This document shows, one piece after another, positions 1 to 10,013 of a DNA stretch of 64,000 bases; positions within the stretch are counted from its first letter, which is position 1, and each line of letters starts with the position of its first letter. The notes below the pieces were generated by a model. That model had not been told where the DNA came from. It was given only the letters and a program-made list of their open reading frames with translations, and did not search any database. The stretch covers positions 186,001 to 250,000 of the forward strand of contig JAMPIV010008062.1 in the NCBI GenBank assembly GCA_024509875.1, given 5' to 3'. Made by a program: the position numbers and the translations under genes. Origin of the DNA: Oreohelix idahoensis. Its lineage: Eukaryota; Mollusca; Gastropoda; Stylommatophora; Oreohelicidae.

Positions 1-74
1 AACCAGGGGATTGCTGTATATCACATGGCATATTAGGAGAAAGGATACTAATAAACAGCTCAGCATAGTAACGA

Positions 75-350
75 AAGCCCTGTGTAGTTCTTAGGGCTCT
101 CTGAAGAGACAACAATAGCACAAGATTGCTGCTCCCTCTGGCATGTCATACAAGGCAACTAATATCAGGTTGTGCATGGCACTAGCAACCTCATCATGTC
201 AAACAAATTTCCACAGAAACCACCACTGCAAGAGTATGTGAATGCTTGGTGCAGGCTTCATGCAAGGTGACGGGCTACAGTGGTGACACAAGGTGACGGG
301 CTACAGTGGTGACACAATTTTCCATCAGGAGAGCAAAGGGAAATGATGAT
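75..350 (-). repeat. SINE-like repeat S1 (gctcc...atgatgag family)
   Basis: Minus-strand copy of an interspersed repeat seen again at 4215, 4545, 7960, 11525, 16905, 21300, 30950 and 34858. Shared blocks are the gtggtttctgtggcaactt box, the acatgatgaggttgccag box and a start rich in catcatcat. Not matched to a named family. A 26-bp unit is doubled at 264-315. Confidence 0.6.
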
Positions 351-404
351 GACGATAGTAACGAAACCATTAACAAGTAACGTAGAATATGAGCGTCCAC
401 TAAG

Positions 405-645
405 TAGAGTGATTACAGCACATGGCTCTCACTGCTGAGTTACTGGGTTCCAGGTTCAAGACTTGATAGAGTCAAACTCCAGTTTACCCAGTTGTAAATG
501 AGTACCTGATCATTCTCTGGCATTTGGAAAAGCAAAGGCAGCAAGGAAGATAATTGTTCACCCTACTTCATAAAGCTGGGCCTAAATTCTCTAACACTTC
601 ACTCCCCTACAGAAGAATCTGCTGTGGGACTACCTTTATTTATTT
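405..645 (+). repeat. tRNA-derived SINE S2 copy
   Basis: Diverged copy of the repeat that is most complete at 47025-47270. Recognised by ctggttcaagac-like B box, cagttgtaaatgagtacct, and ctctaacacttcactccc followed by ctgctgtgggactacc. Confidence 0.6.
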
Positions 646-660
646 ATTTAATTTTTTTAA

Positions 661-858
661 ACAATGTAGATTACTGAACTGTACAATGTAGATTACTGAA
701 CTGTACAATGTAGATTACTGAACTGTACAATGTAGATTACTGAACTGTACAATGTAGATTACTGAACTGTACAATGTAGATTACTGAACTGTACAATGTA
801 GATTACTGAACTGTACAATGTAGATTACTGAACTGTACAATGTAGATTAATGAACTGT
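661..858. repeat. 22-bp tandem repeat, nine copies
   Basis: Unit acaatgtagattactgaact plus gt. Eight copies look identical; the ninth has one change. The block follows the S2 SINE tail. Confidence 0.95.
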
Positions 859-1400
859 ATATTGAATAACACAAATTTTAAAAATGGTGAATATAAAAAA
901 TTGAGAGAGGTGGCCTAACTGTCAGCAAGGGGCAGTAAGATCTGTAGTGTTGTACAGCTCAGCTCTTTTCTAGCTTATCCATCTCTCTATTGCTGACATT
1001 ATGATAAAGGATTTAAAGTGGGGCTGATTAGAAGAGTGAGATGAAAGGTGGATCAGTGCAGCAATGCTCCTTCTCAGCTGACTTGCTATCACAAAAATGG
1101 AAAAATCAAAATGATTACATGCCTAAAAAAAGCTTGACAGCAAACGAACCTATTTTTGAAACTACTTTGGGCACAGACCATCAAAGACTGAAGCTGTTAT
1201 CTACAGAAATAGTTAGACCAACATTTGAATATAGAATGCCAGCCTCAAAATCCAGTTTAAAAAAACAGGCTGCAGCAATGAGATCAACCCCAGTAACTGA
1301 AATGAAAAAATTAATAAAACTACAAACCATGATTGACACAAGAGACAACAAAGTACTATAACAGATAGAAGAAACAAAAGCTCACAAATCACTCACATGA
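859..1400. other. Unassigned stretch
   Basis: Contains a 106-codon open frame on the plus strand (1041-1361) with no recognisable domain. It may be part of the decayed LINE just downstream. No splice context supports an exon. Confidence 0.3.
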
Positions 1401-2640
1401 ATGACAGACTGAAAGGAACTGTTGGATTAGACTCCAGTGACAGCCCTAAAAACAATGGCTGCAGTGCACCTGGACCAGAGATTACTGTTTCTCCTGTATC
1501 ATCAGCTAGTCATGTCAGTCATTGATTATGGTCTGGGAATACTCACTCTGTCACAATGTGAATTACTAGACTGCTTTCAAAATGAAGGGATCCGTATAGT
1601 CTTGGGCTGTACACGAGATACCTCATTGTGACAATGCAGCACTTGCTTGGATTGCTGTCAGTTAGATTCAGATATGTGATGTCCCTGGTAAAAGCTTATA
1701 TGTCAGTAACCACAGACAAAAGGCATCCCTCTCATGGGAACATAGCAAAGGAGCAAGAATAAAGAGGGGGAGGTAATGGATAGCGCAGGCAGAGGCAACT
1801 ATTAGACAGGTGACCACAGTTGAAAATATATTCAAGGGAGAAGAGTGGAGTAAGTCAGGTGAGAACTGGACGAACTACCAGCAAGTCATCATCAGCCTTG
1901 GCAGTAAGTGCGGAACTTGAGCCAACGGGAGGGCAGAGCTGGAAATTGATCAGCTGATAAATGATCATGCTGGGGATGATGATGCCATTGTGAAAACTGA
2001 TGGGCCTGTACTCTGTGGTAAGAAATCAGGGTGGGGCTTCTCTGCTAGAGTAAAGGGCAGAATCATCGCTAAACATAGCGGGGCTTACACGATAACAACC
2101 TCCAGCATGAGAATGAAGGTAGATGCAGCTCCTGCAGCCTTAAGGTGGCTGTCTGAAACTTCATTAGCAAGGACAGTTATTGTATAAGACTCACATTCCA
2201 TGCTTCAGAAGGTCCAAAGTGGATGACTCCAAAATGAATGGAAAACCTCAATAGCAGCCTCAAATCTTCAGGAATTGGTGTGGATCTACCGTCCTGGTCA
2301 TGTAGGGGTATGCGGCAATGAAATAGCTTCAAAAGCACCAATAGAAGGTGCACTGGATATGGCTAAAGGAGACATACTGAAGGCAATTAGAGAATGACAC
2401 TGCAATCGATGAATCATCTAGAAAAAGATTTCTGGAATTTGGCATCAAACGTAAGACCAGCAGGGTTGGACAAATGAGAGAATGCATCCGGTGTGTGTAC
2501 AACCAGCATGCAACAGGAAAAATTAGCATTCATACCCTTCGATATTTGCTGAGGGAGACTGAGCCCCTATGGGTTTGCCCAGAGAGCAATGACATAGATT
2601 CTGATCAACAATAACAAGTGAAGCTGCTTTATACAGAAAG
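1400..2640 (+). pseudogene. Decayed LINE-D tail (RT thumb and RNase H), I/Jockey-like
   Basis: Fragments ALKTMAAVHLDQRLLFLLYH, NEGIRIVLGCTRDT, then an RNase H stretch around 1972-2187 (KTDGPVLCGKKSGWGFSARV) and WIYRPGHVGVCGNEIASKAP near 2280-2345. Several frameshifts and stops break it, and no intact ORF remains. The same family is on the other strand at 36480-37790, where YTDGSV is kept. RNase H after RT is typical of the I and related LINE groups. Confidence 0.75.
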
Positions 2641-2898
2641 CCACTCACCTCCATTGTACCTGACCTTGAACAAAGACAAAGGCCCCCCCTCCCCCCAATG
2701 ATAAGCAGGAAAGTCCCACCATGCAGGAGAACAAAATTTCTAGACTTGATGACTTGATTGATAACAACCAGAAGTGATGAAAAAAAGCACCCAAATGATA
2801 TGAAACATATAGCTATGGAATATATCAGAAAGACTAGAAGTGGTAATCAGGTACACGTAAATTCCCTTCACAAGATTTCTTTTTTTTAAATATGAGTT

Positions 2899-3816
2899 GT
2901 TTCCCTATACTTACTTACTTACTTACTTAGTCGTTCCCCTTCTACCGTGAGGTGTAGAGGTTTGGAAGAGAGAGCGCCAAACCATTCTATCAGCTGTCTT
3001 CTTCCTGGCCTGGTTCCATTCTAGTCCTCGGTCCTTCAAAGATTGTCTAATTTTGTCCTCCCAGCGGACTCTGGGTCGTCCTGGAGGTCTGGATCCCTGG
3101 CTCTTTGTTTCCCATGCTTGTCGTGGTAGCCGATCTTCTCCCATTCTGCAGACATGGCCAAACCATCTTAGTTGGGACTGTTCTATTTGGGTCTGCAGCG
3201 GATGGGATTTTAGGCCTTGACGGATCGTCTGGTTGCGGACCATGTCTCTTCTTGTTACTTCAACCACTTTCCTCAGATACCTCATTTCTGAGGTTTGGAT
3301 CTGGCTTTTGTGGGTTGTAGTCATTGCCCACGACTCGCATCCATATGTCAAGACTGGGACATAGGTGGTGCGGTATACAGCCATCTTCGTTTTCTTACCA
3401 ACCTCTTTCTTGCTGAGGAATCCACGATTTATGGCCTGAAAAAGTCTCCCAGCCGCTGCTTTTCGAGTGGCCAACTCTTCTTTGATGCCTCCCTTTCGGT
3501 CTATAATAGCTCCGAGATATTTAAAGTGGTCGACCTGCTCCAGGACCTGTTCTCCCAACTTAATCTGATATTTTCTTTCTTCTCGTGATATCACCATGGA
3601 TTTTGTTTTAGAGCTGCTTATGACCATCCCTCTCTTCTCCAGCTCTTCCTTCCAGACTTGCAGGTTGGATTGGAGATGTGCCTCTGATTTAGCAATCAGG
3701 GCAACATCATCAGCAAATGCCAGCTCCGAAATATAGACCTGTCTCATCTTCCAGTACCCCACTGAATACTTTCTTGTTCTCTCCTTACATGCCTTGATGA
3801 CATCGTTTCCCTATAC
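2899..3816 (-). mobile_element. LINE-A copy, 5'-truncated, with 12-bp TSD
   Basis: The insertion at 2911-3804 is flanked by gtttccctatac at 2899-2910 and 3805-3816. It is minus strand, with a (taag)n 3' tail next to the left TSD. The truncation cuts into the RT domain just before FADD. A second copy is at 8748-9248. Confidence 0.9.
2923..3762 (-). CDS. LINE-A reverse transcriptase C-terminal fragment (279 codons open)
   Basis: Begins just before the RT active-site box (ELAFADDVALIAKSEAHLQ), then YLGAIID, the thumb (VPVLTYGCESWAMT), QLRWFGHVCRM and GRPRVRWEDKIRQSLKDRG. It lacks the endonuclease and the N-terminal RT fingers because of 5' truncation. The frame is uninterrupted to the stop, so decay is slight. 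No promoter or start of its own; not expected to work. Confidence 0.8.
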   Translation of the reverse strand: MGYWKMRQVYISELAFADDVALIAKSEAHLQSNLQVWKEELEKRGMVISSSKTKSMVISREERKYQIKLGEQVLEQVDHFKYLGAIIDRKGGIKEELATRKAAAGRLFQAINRGFLSKKEVGKKTKMAVYRTTYVPVLTYGCESWAMTTTHKSQIQTSEMRYLRKVVEVTRRDMVRNQTIRQGLKSHPLQTQIEQSQLRWFGHVCRMGEDRLPRQAWETKSQGSRPPGRPRVRWEDKIRQSLKDRGLEWNQARKKTADRMVWRSLFQTSTPHGRRGTTK

Positions 3817-3916
3817 TATGAGTTATAATCTTACAAATAAAGAAAATATAAGCACATGCAAAATAAATAGAGAAAAGTGTGTGCACAAATTATTCATGAA
3901 AAAATTATCCACTGAC

Positions 3917-4059
3917 CTGAGCAATGACATCTTGAAATCTTTTTTTGCCTCTGTAATGTAAGTGGTACCACTGGTGGCTTGTGGTTTCACAACAAAGTGG
4001 TCCAACAGTACATTAAAAGCCTGGTTGGCAATGTTGTAATAACCAGCTTGGTAGGCCAT
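3917..4059 (-). CDS. CFAP54: CFAP54-like exon
   Basis: Acceptor aaatatttgcag, donor CTCAG|gtcagt. Reads MAYQAGYYNIANQAFNVLLD then HFVVKPQ, ending KKDFKMSLLR. Starts in phase 0 and leaves two bases. The next exon is not found down to position 1, so the gene continues outside the window. Confidence 0.8.
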
Positions 4060-4214
4060 CTGCAAATATTTAATGCTACCAACATGCACTTATTCAAGCC
4101 ATAACATATGACAATATATCTGCAATATTTTATCTTTTTTTATGACATATAACAGCACCAGTGTAAGGATAAAACAAGTGGTAAGACTAGTTAAACCACC
4201 CTCAACCAAATAAT

Positions 4215-4672
4215 AATCATCATCATCACTTATCACTTTTTATGGAGCATGGAGAGACCAATGTCCGCTGTGCTCCTTGCAGGAAGTCTACATCAAAGCA
4301 TTCATGTATGCTTGCAGCAATAGTTCTGTAGCTATTTGTTTTACATCATGTGGCTGCCAGGCATATGCACAAACTCATATCAGTCACTTCTTATAACATA
4401 CCAGAGGAATCAGTGCTCCTTTTCTTTCTTTGTCTTCTCAAAGACCCAAGGAACTCCACAAGGCCAAATAACAAGGCTAAATAACAAGGCCAAATAACAA
4501 GGCTAAATAACAAGGCTAAATAACAAGGCTAAATAACAAGGCTTGGCAATCTCATCGTGTAAAAGAAATAGCTACAGAAACCATCACTGTCACATCATGT
4601 GACTGCTTGGTGCAGGCTTCCTACAAGAGGACCAGCTGTAGTGGTGGCTCCATGCTCCATAAGGAGGAAAAA
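4215..4672 (+). repeat. S1 repeat, then 13-bp tandem repeat, then inverted S1 piece
   Basis: 4215-4465 is a plus-strand S1 copy. 4465-4543 is about six copies of aaataacaaggct. 4545-4672 is a minus-strand S1 piece. The two S1 pieces face each other across the tandem block. Confidence 0.65.
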
Positions 4673-4694
4673 GATAATGACTTTAATATTCAAT

Positions 4695-4796
4695 AAGTAT
4701 AAAAGTAAAGTGTCTTCCACATTTGACCAAGTATAAAAGTAAAGTGTCTTCCACATTTGACCAAGTATAAAAGTAAAGTGTCTTCAACATTTGACC
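4695..4796. repeat. 34-bp tandem repeat, three copies
   Basis: Unit begins aagtataaaagtaaagtgtc and ends ttccacatttgacc. Copies one and two look identical and the third has one change. Confidence 0.9.
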
Positions 4797-4799
4797 ATT

Positions 4800-5570
4800 T
4801 GTAGAGTGGGGAGATATACTCCTTTTTTAAATTAACCAAATTAAAACTGTACTGGCCAGCCTGTCACAACTGGGTTCTTCATGGACATTGAACCCAGTCT
4901 GCCTTGTCTGCAACTGAACATGTTAGCCGCTACCTGACCTTGCACAAAACTGTTCGATAAGTGGCTATGTTTAATCATAATATTTCCTTCCTTTAAAGTA
5001 GCAATAGCTCCCCCCACTCCCTTTCCAGCCTTGCCTGTTACTTCTGGTTGACTTCTTACATTTATAATAAATCAGACTCAAACGTTATTTTAAGAATTTG
5101 AAGAAATTCTAAATAGGGAAAACAACTTAAGGTTAATGCTTCTACTGACAACAAAAATTCAGTGTGAAAGTGCGCTTCCACTATGTGCTTCCCAGTTTAT
5201 GTGTTTCTCATTGCCACTACATCATTTAAACATTATACATTGGATTATGGGGATTACAGAACAACTGTAACTACACATTATCAAAATATTTCTAGCTGTC
5301 ATTTAACAAACAAAATTTCTCTTCTTGATACCTTTGGTGGGGGCTGCTACAACTTGGTTAAGGATTATTTTTGTCACAATTTTTTTAACATCTTCTTAGC
5401 ATCTTCTGTTTGTCTGCTGTTCTAATATTTTTTTTTCAGTAAGTAGATGTAATTAAGTATAGCAGCAAGTTTATACATTTAACTTACTTAGCTTAGGCCA
5501 CATTTGCATTTTTCCCTGGTAGTTAAAGAGTTAATAACTATCAATACTAGTTTAATGATCAAGTATACAT
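4800..5570. other. Intron sequence without recognised feature
   Basis: AT-rich, with no credible exon or repeat boundary. At 5510-5533 the inverted form of ttaactctttaactacc could be one end of a piggyBac-like MITE, but no partner end was found. Confidence 0.4.
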
Positions 5571-5576
5571 TTTCAC

Positions 5577-5759
5577 CTGACTGACAAATGCCCATGTCAT
5601 AAGCACAGGAAGGGGGTGAGAAGCCAAGATAGGCTTAGTTGTCTCTCCAATATGTTCTCCAATTAACTTTCCATTAGCACTGTAGGCAGCAACAGCAAAC
5701 AAGTAGAACTCGTTGGGTTCCAAATTTGCAACTTTCATCTCACAATTGACTGACGGAAC
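5577..5759 (-). CDS. CFAP54: CFAP54-like exon, end of FN3-like domain
   Basis: Acceptor aaatctggtag, donor GTCAG|gtgaaa, 61 codons, phase 0/0. Contains the FN3 signature L-PNEFYLFAVAAYSANGK and the family motif GETTKPIL, ending TWAFVSQ. With the next exon it gives the strongest CFAP54 call. Confidence 0.82.
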
Positions 5760-5887
5760 CTACCAGATTTAAAAGACAGAAAAAAAAAATGATGTCTACA
5801 CAAACTAATGTGATGTCACAATGAGATGGGATACACTGGATCACAACACTTTTGAATTGTTGACATAGCAGAGCACTAGTCTGAGGT

Positions 5888-6066
5888 CACACTATATGAC
5901 AAGTGAAAAATTACATTAAGCTACATAAAATTATATGACATCTGTAAAGTTATATTAAGCTCCATCAAACTATAAGATAAGTGTAAAGTTACACTGAGCT
6001 ACATCAAAATACATGACATATGGGATTTTACATCAAGCTACATCTAACTATATGACAAGTGTACAG
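5888..6066. repeat. ~44-bp imperfect tandem repeat, about four copies
   Basis: Unit resembles ctatatgacaagtgtaaagt followed by tacattaagctacatcaaa. Copies differ at many positions. Confidence 0.75.
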
Positions 6067-6104
6067 TTAATTAACCAAAATTTAAATCAAGACTAGTGAA
6101 GTAC

Positions 6105-6197
6105 CTCCTCCCCGGTGCCAGGAAAGCTGTTGTCACTAAGTCTAACACTGATGTTGGTACCAGAAGCCGGTCTAGCAAAGATGCGATACCAGGCCAC
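6105..6197 (-). CDS. CFAP54: CFAP54-like exon, middle of FN3-like domain
   Basis: Acceptor tattttgacag, donor GAGGAG|gtactt, 31 codons, phase 0/0: VAWYRIFARPASGTNISVRL then SDNSFPGTGEE. The W-Y pair fits the core of an FN3 sheet. A poly-A run and the 26-bp minisatellite start just upstream in the intron. Confidence 0.75.
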
Positions 6198-6284
6198 CTG
6201 TCAAAATATATTTGAAATATCACCTCATGTTTCCCATTTCTTACAAAAAGGCAATACAGTTAATGATTACATCACGTTTGAGAA

Positions 6285-6309
6285 AGAAAAAAAAAAAAAA
6301 AAAAAAAAA
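6285..6309. repeat. Poly-A run
   Basis: A run of about 25 A with one G near the start, in the intron upstream of the 6105-6197 exon. Confidence 0.9.
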
Positions 6310-6429
6310 TTTAAGTGAAAACTGTTAACATACGTAAAGGTAAATCTAACAGTAGGACAAATGGAGCATGTCATGGTATTTCTTTTAATAAGTTCAGTGA
6401 ACCAACTATAACAGGAAAAGTAACAACCA

Positions 6430-7952
6430 TGCATCACAGACTTTCATAAAATAATATGACAAGATCACTAATGTGGAACTGAAGACAAGAACAAATACCA
6501 GCGGAACAAGAGATGAGGAAAAGACAGTGAACAAGAGATGAGTAAATAACAGTGAACAAGAGATGAGTAAATAACAGTGAACAAGAGATGAGTAAATAAC
6601 AGTGGACAAGAGATGAGTAAAAGACAGCGGAACAAGAGATGAGTAAAAGACAGTGGAACAAGAGATGAGTAAAAGACAGTGGAATGAGAGATGAGTAAAA
6701 GACAGTGGAATGAGATGAGTAAAAGACAGTGGAACAAGAGATGAGTAAAAGACAGTGGAACAAGAGATGAGTAAAAGACAGTGGAATGAGAGATGAGTAA
6801 ATAACAGTAAAACAAGAGATGAGTAAAAGACAGTGGAACAAACGATGAGTAAAAGACAGTGGACAAGAGATGAGTAAAAGACAGTGGAACAAGAGATGAG
6901 TAAAAGACAGTGGAACAAGAGATGAGTAAAAGACAGTGGAACAAGAGATTAGTAAAAGACAGTGGAATGAGAGATGAGTAAAAGACAGTGGAATGAGATG
7001 AGTAAAAGACAGTGGAACAAGAGATGAGTAAAAGACAGTGGAACAAGAGATGAGTAAAAGACAGTGGAATGAGAGATGAGTAAAAGACAGTGGAATGAGA
7101 TGAGTAAAAGACAGTGGAACAAGAGATGAGTAAAAGACAGTGGAACAAGAGATGAGTAAAAGACAGTGGAATGAGAGATGAGTAAATAACAGTAAAACAA
7201 GAGATGAGTAAAAGACAGTGGAACAAACGATGAGTAAAAGACAGTGGACAAGAGATGAGTAAAAGACAGTGGAACAAGAGATGAGTAAAAGACAGTGGAA
7301 CAAACGATGAATAAAAGACAGTGGACAAGAGATGAGTAAAAGACAGTGGACAAGAGATGAGTAAAAGACAGTGGAACAAGATGAGTAAAAGACAGTGGAA
7401 CAAGAGATGAGTAAAAGACAGTGGAACAAATGATGAGTAAAAGACAGTGGAACAAGAGATGAGTAAAAGACAGTGGAACAATCGATGAGTAAAAAACAGT
7501 GGACAAGAGATGAGTAAATAACAGTGGAACAAGAGATGAGTAAATAACAGTGGAACAAGAGATGAGTAAATAACAGTGGAAGAAGAGGTGAGTAAAAGAC
7601 AGTGGAACAAGAGATGAGTAAAAGACAGTGGAACAAGAGATGAGTAAAAGACAGTGGAACAAGAGATGAGTAAAAGACAGTGGAATGAGAGATGAGTAAA
7701 AGAGAGTGGAACAAGATGAGTAAAAGACAGTGGAATGAGATGAGTAAAAGACAGTGGAACAAGAGATGAGTAAAAGACAGTGGAACAAGAGATGAGTAAA
7801 AGACAGTGGAACGAGATGAGTAAAAGACAGTGGAACAAGAGATGAGTAAAAGACATATGTGGTGGGTATGACACACACTGAGAAAATCAGCTGATAGTTA
7901 CAAGGTAGTCCTTGTTTTGAAATCCCCAGGGGAACAGAAAAAGAGGGATACT
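6430..7952 (+). mobile_element. LINE-G fragment split by a minisatellite
   Basis: The left flank (6430-6500: gactttcataaaata, aatgtggaactgaagacaag) and right flank (7858-7952: tgacacacactgagaaaatc) match successive parts of the LINE-G 3' coding region seen at 9258, 26745 and 48760. In those copies the two parts are separated by one short stretch only. Here that stretch is a 1.35-kb tandem array. LINE-G encodes an RT tail with KRGRGRPRNTWRR. Confidence 0.8.
6505..7856. repeat. 26-bp minisatellite, about 52 copies
   Basis: Unit acagtggaacaagagatgag plus taaaag, with 24- and 25-bp variants and aataac or aatgag subtypes. Blocks around 6660-6935 and 7050-7310 repeat the same order of variants, so there is higher-order structure. 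Long open frames on the minus strand (468 and 480 codons) exist only because the unit has no stops; they are not genes. Confidence 0.95.
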
Positions 7953-7954
7953 GT

Positions 7955-8120
7955 TAAATACATCATCATTATCATCCTTTTCCTTTATGGTCCCCATGGA
8001 GCATGTATCCACAATTGTAGCTGGTTACCTTGTATGAAACCTGCATCATGCACCCACCATTGTAGCTGGTTACCTTGTATGAAACCTGCATCAGGCATGC
8101 CCATGAACTTCTACAGGTGG
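7955..8120 (+). repeat. S1 repeat fragment
   Basis: catcatcattatcatcc followed by a gctcc-like box and agctggttaccttgtatgaaacc, which is itself doubled (8020-8045 and 8062-8087). Confidence 0.55.
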
Positions 8121-8737
8121 TTGTAAAATGCATAGGAAAAGGATTTACAGAGAGATATAAAAAGGAATAATGAAGAAATAGAAAGACCTTCAAGAGACAG
8201 CACTGGATAGAAGAGCTAAGCTGGATATAGACCTATTCTGCACAGGTAGTTGAAAGGTAATTACAAGAATGAATGACATGCATTCAAGGTTGAACGGACA
8301 AGTGTTGTAACTTCCTAGTTTTATTACACACTGAATGACCCCCTTTAGAGTAGAGAACCATCCATCTCATGGCACTGCATTACCCGCCAATTAGAGGGAC
8401 TGGTTTGACCTCCATCAATGTTGAGCCCGCTGAGTTTGGGAAGCCATCTGGGGTTGCAAGAAATCCCCAAAACCTATCCCAATATGCAGGAAGGGTAAAG
8501 AGTGAAAGCTCAAATCCCTGGGGTTTGAACAAATGATTATTCACTTAAATATTTCAAGTAAATAGTATCAGCGTTGTCTATGTCATAAATAACAAAAAAG
8601 TGTTTTGTAGTGTTCTTCTCAATTAAAATGTATGAAACATATTTCTGAATAAAACAGTTGAAAAAAAAAATCACTACAGATTTTTTTCTTAATATTTTTT
8701 TTTTAAACACTTAATTGTTATTAACATAAAACTGAGT
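8120..8737. other. Intron sequence without recognised feature
   Basis: AT-rich, with short poly-A and poly-T runs at 8660-8706. No exon or repeat edge that I can support. Confidence 0.4.
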
Positions 8738-9257
8738 GTATGCCTTATGTCTATAAGAGGTTGGTAAGAAAACGAAGATGGCTGTATACCGCTCCACCTA
8801 TGTCCCAGTCTTGACATATGGATGCGAGTCATGGGCAGTGACTACAACCCATAAAAGCCAGATCCAAACCTCAGAAATGAGGTATCTGAGGAAGGTGGTT
8901 GAAGTAACAAGAAGAGACATGGTCCGCAACCAGACGATACGCCAAGGCCTAAAATCCCACCCCCTGCAGACCCAAGTAGAACAGTCCCAACTAAGATGAT
9001 TTGGCCATGTCTGCAGAATGGGAGAAGATCGGCTACCACGACAAGCATGGGAAACAAAGAGCCAGGGATCAAGACCCCCAGGATGACCGAGAGTCCGCTG
9101 GGAGGACAACATTAGACAATCTTTGAAGGACCGAGGACTAGAATGGAATCAGGCCAGGAGGAAGACAGCCGATAGGATAGTCTGGCGCTCTCTCTTCTAA
9201 ACCTCTACACCTCACGGTAGAAGGGGAACGACTAAGTAAGTAAGTAAGTATGCCTTA
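8738..9257 (+). mobile_element. LINE-A copy, 5'-truncated, with 10-bp TSD
   Basis: gtatgcctta at 8738-8747 and 9248-9257 flanks about 500 bp ending in (agta)n. It carries MAVYRSTYVPVLTYGCESWA, then VEVTRRDMVRNQTIRQGLKS, in the plus orientation. A stop at about 8997 and another near 9084 break the frame that is open in the 2923-3762 copy. It landed directly upstream of a LINE-G fragment. Confidence 0.85.
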
Positions 9258-9635
9258 GTAAAATGACGGTTCATAAATGGATGCTTGTATGTAAAAGAAG
9301 GATGGAAATGGTATGACAAGATTAAGCAACGTGGAACTGATGATAAAAACCAGACAAGTGTTAGTGGAACAAAAGGTGAGAAGAAGACACTGGCATAAGA
9401 CTGAGGAAACCTGCTGAAAGTATTGCAAGGTAGTCCCTGTTACGAAATCCCATGGATAAAAGAAAAAAAACAAAAAAACACAAAGACAAGGGACCTGGAG
9501 CCAAACATAAAAGGGATAAAGATGAGATGTATTGACCTTGAATTATGTGACCTTGAATGGAGGGCACAGGATAGGAAAGTTTGGTATGAGTTTATTGAAG
9601 GCCTATGCTCTGAAGTGAGCTGAAGGTTAATGAAA
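9258..9635 (+). pseudogene. LINE-G fragment
   Basis: Starts tcataaatggatgcttgtat and continues through gtggaactgatgataaaaacc, agtggaacaaaaggtgagaa and aacataaaagggataaagatg to tgtgaagtgagctgaaggtt-like 3' sequence. Many stops. Confidence 0.65.
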
Positions 9636-9692
9636 GAATGCATGTATGTTTTACTGTGTTATTCCATATACATTACAGCAATGACAAATTAC

Positions 9693-9872
9693 CTTTTCCC
9701 CTGATTCTGGTTCAAAGGTTGCAGGTCTAAACACCATGTAAGTGTCTGTACGACACAGAAGGATCGGTGGTGGTGGGACTTTGCATTGAACTTTCCGCTC
9801 ATTAACACCTCTGCTGTCTGTGAACATTTTCTTCTCCTGCACTTGGACACGGTGAATAAGGTTGACTGCATC
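9693..9872 (-). CDS. CFAP54: CFAP54-like exon, start of FN3-like domain
   Basis: Acceptor gtgcttctggcacag, donor GAAAAG|gtaatt, 60 codons, phase 0/0. Begins DAVNLIHRVQVQEKKMF; VPPPPILLCRTDTYMVFRP resembles the first strands of a fibronectin-III fold. The upstream intron (to 17787) holds the piggyBac element, a hAT MITE and the 27-bp minisatellite. Confidence 0.78.
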
Positions 9873-10013
9873 CTGTGCCAGAAGCACAAGGAAGACAACT
9901 TAGTGCACATGAAGGTGGAATCTCATCTTGCACAATCAGAAATCTCACAAGACAAATATAATGGTCAATAAAGTAAGTGATCCTAAGTATGTGTTATGCT
10001 ACTAGTCAATGTT

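Noticed and set aside
5510..5535. End of another piggyBac MITE (reverse of ttaactctttaactacc)
   Set aside because: A matching opposite end with TTAA was not found nearby.
6434..7878. Minus-strand open frames of 309-480 codons
   Set aside because: They are translations of the 26-bp minisatellite; the unit lacks stops in several frames and no domain or start context exists.
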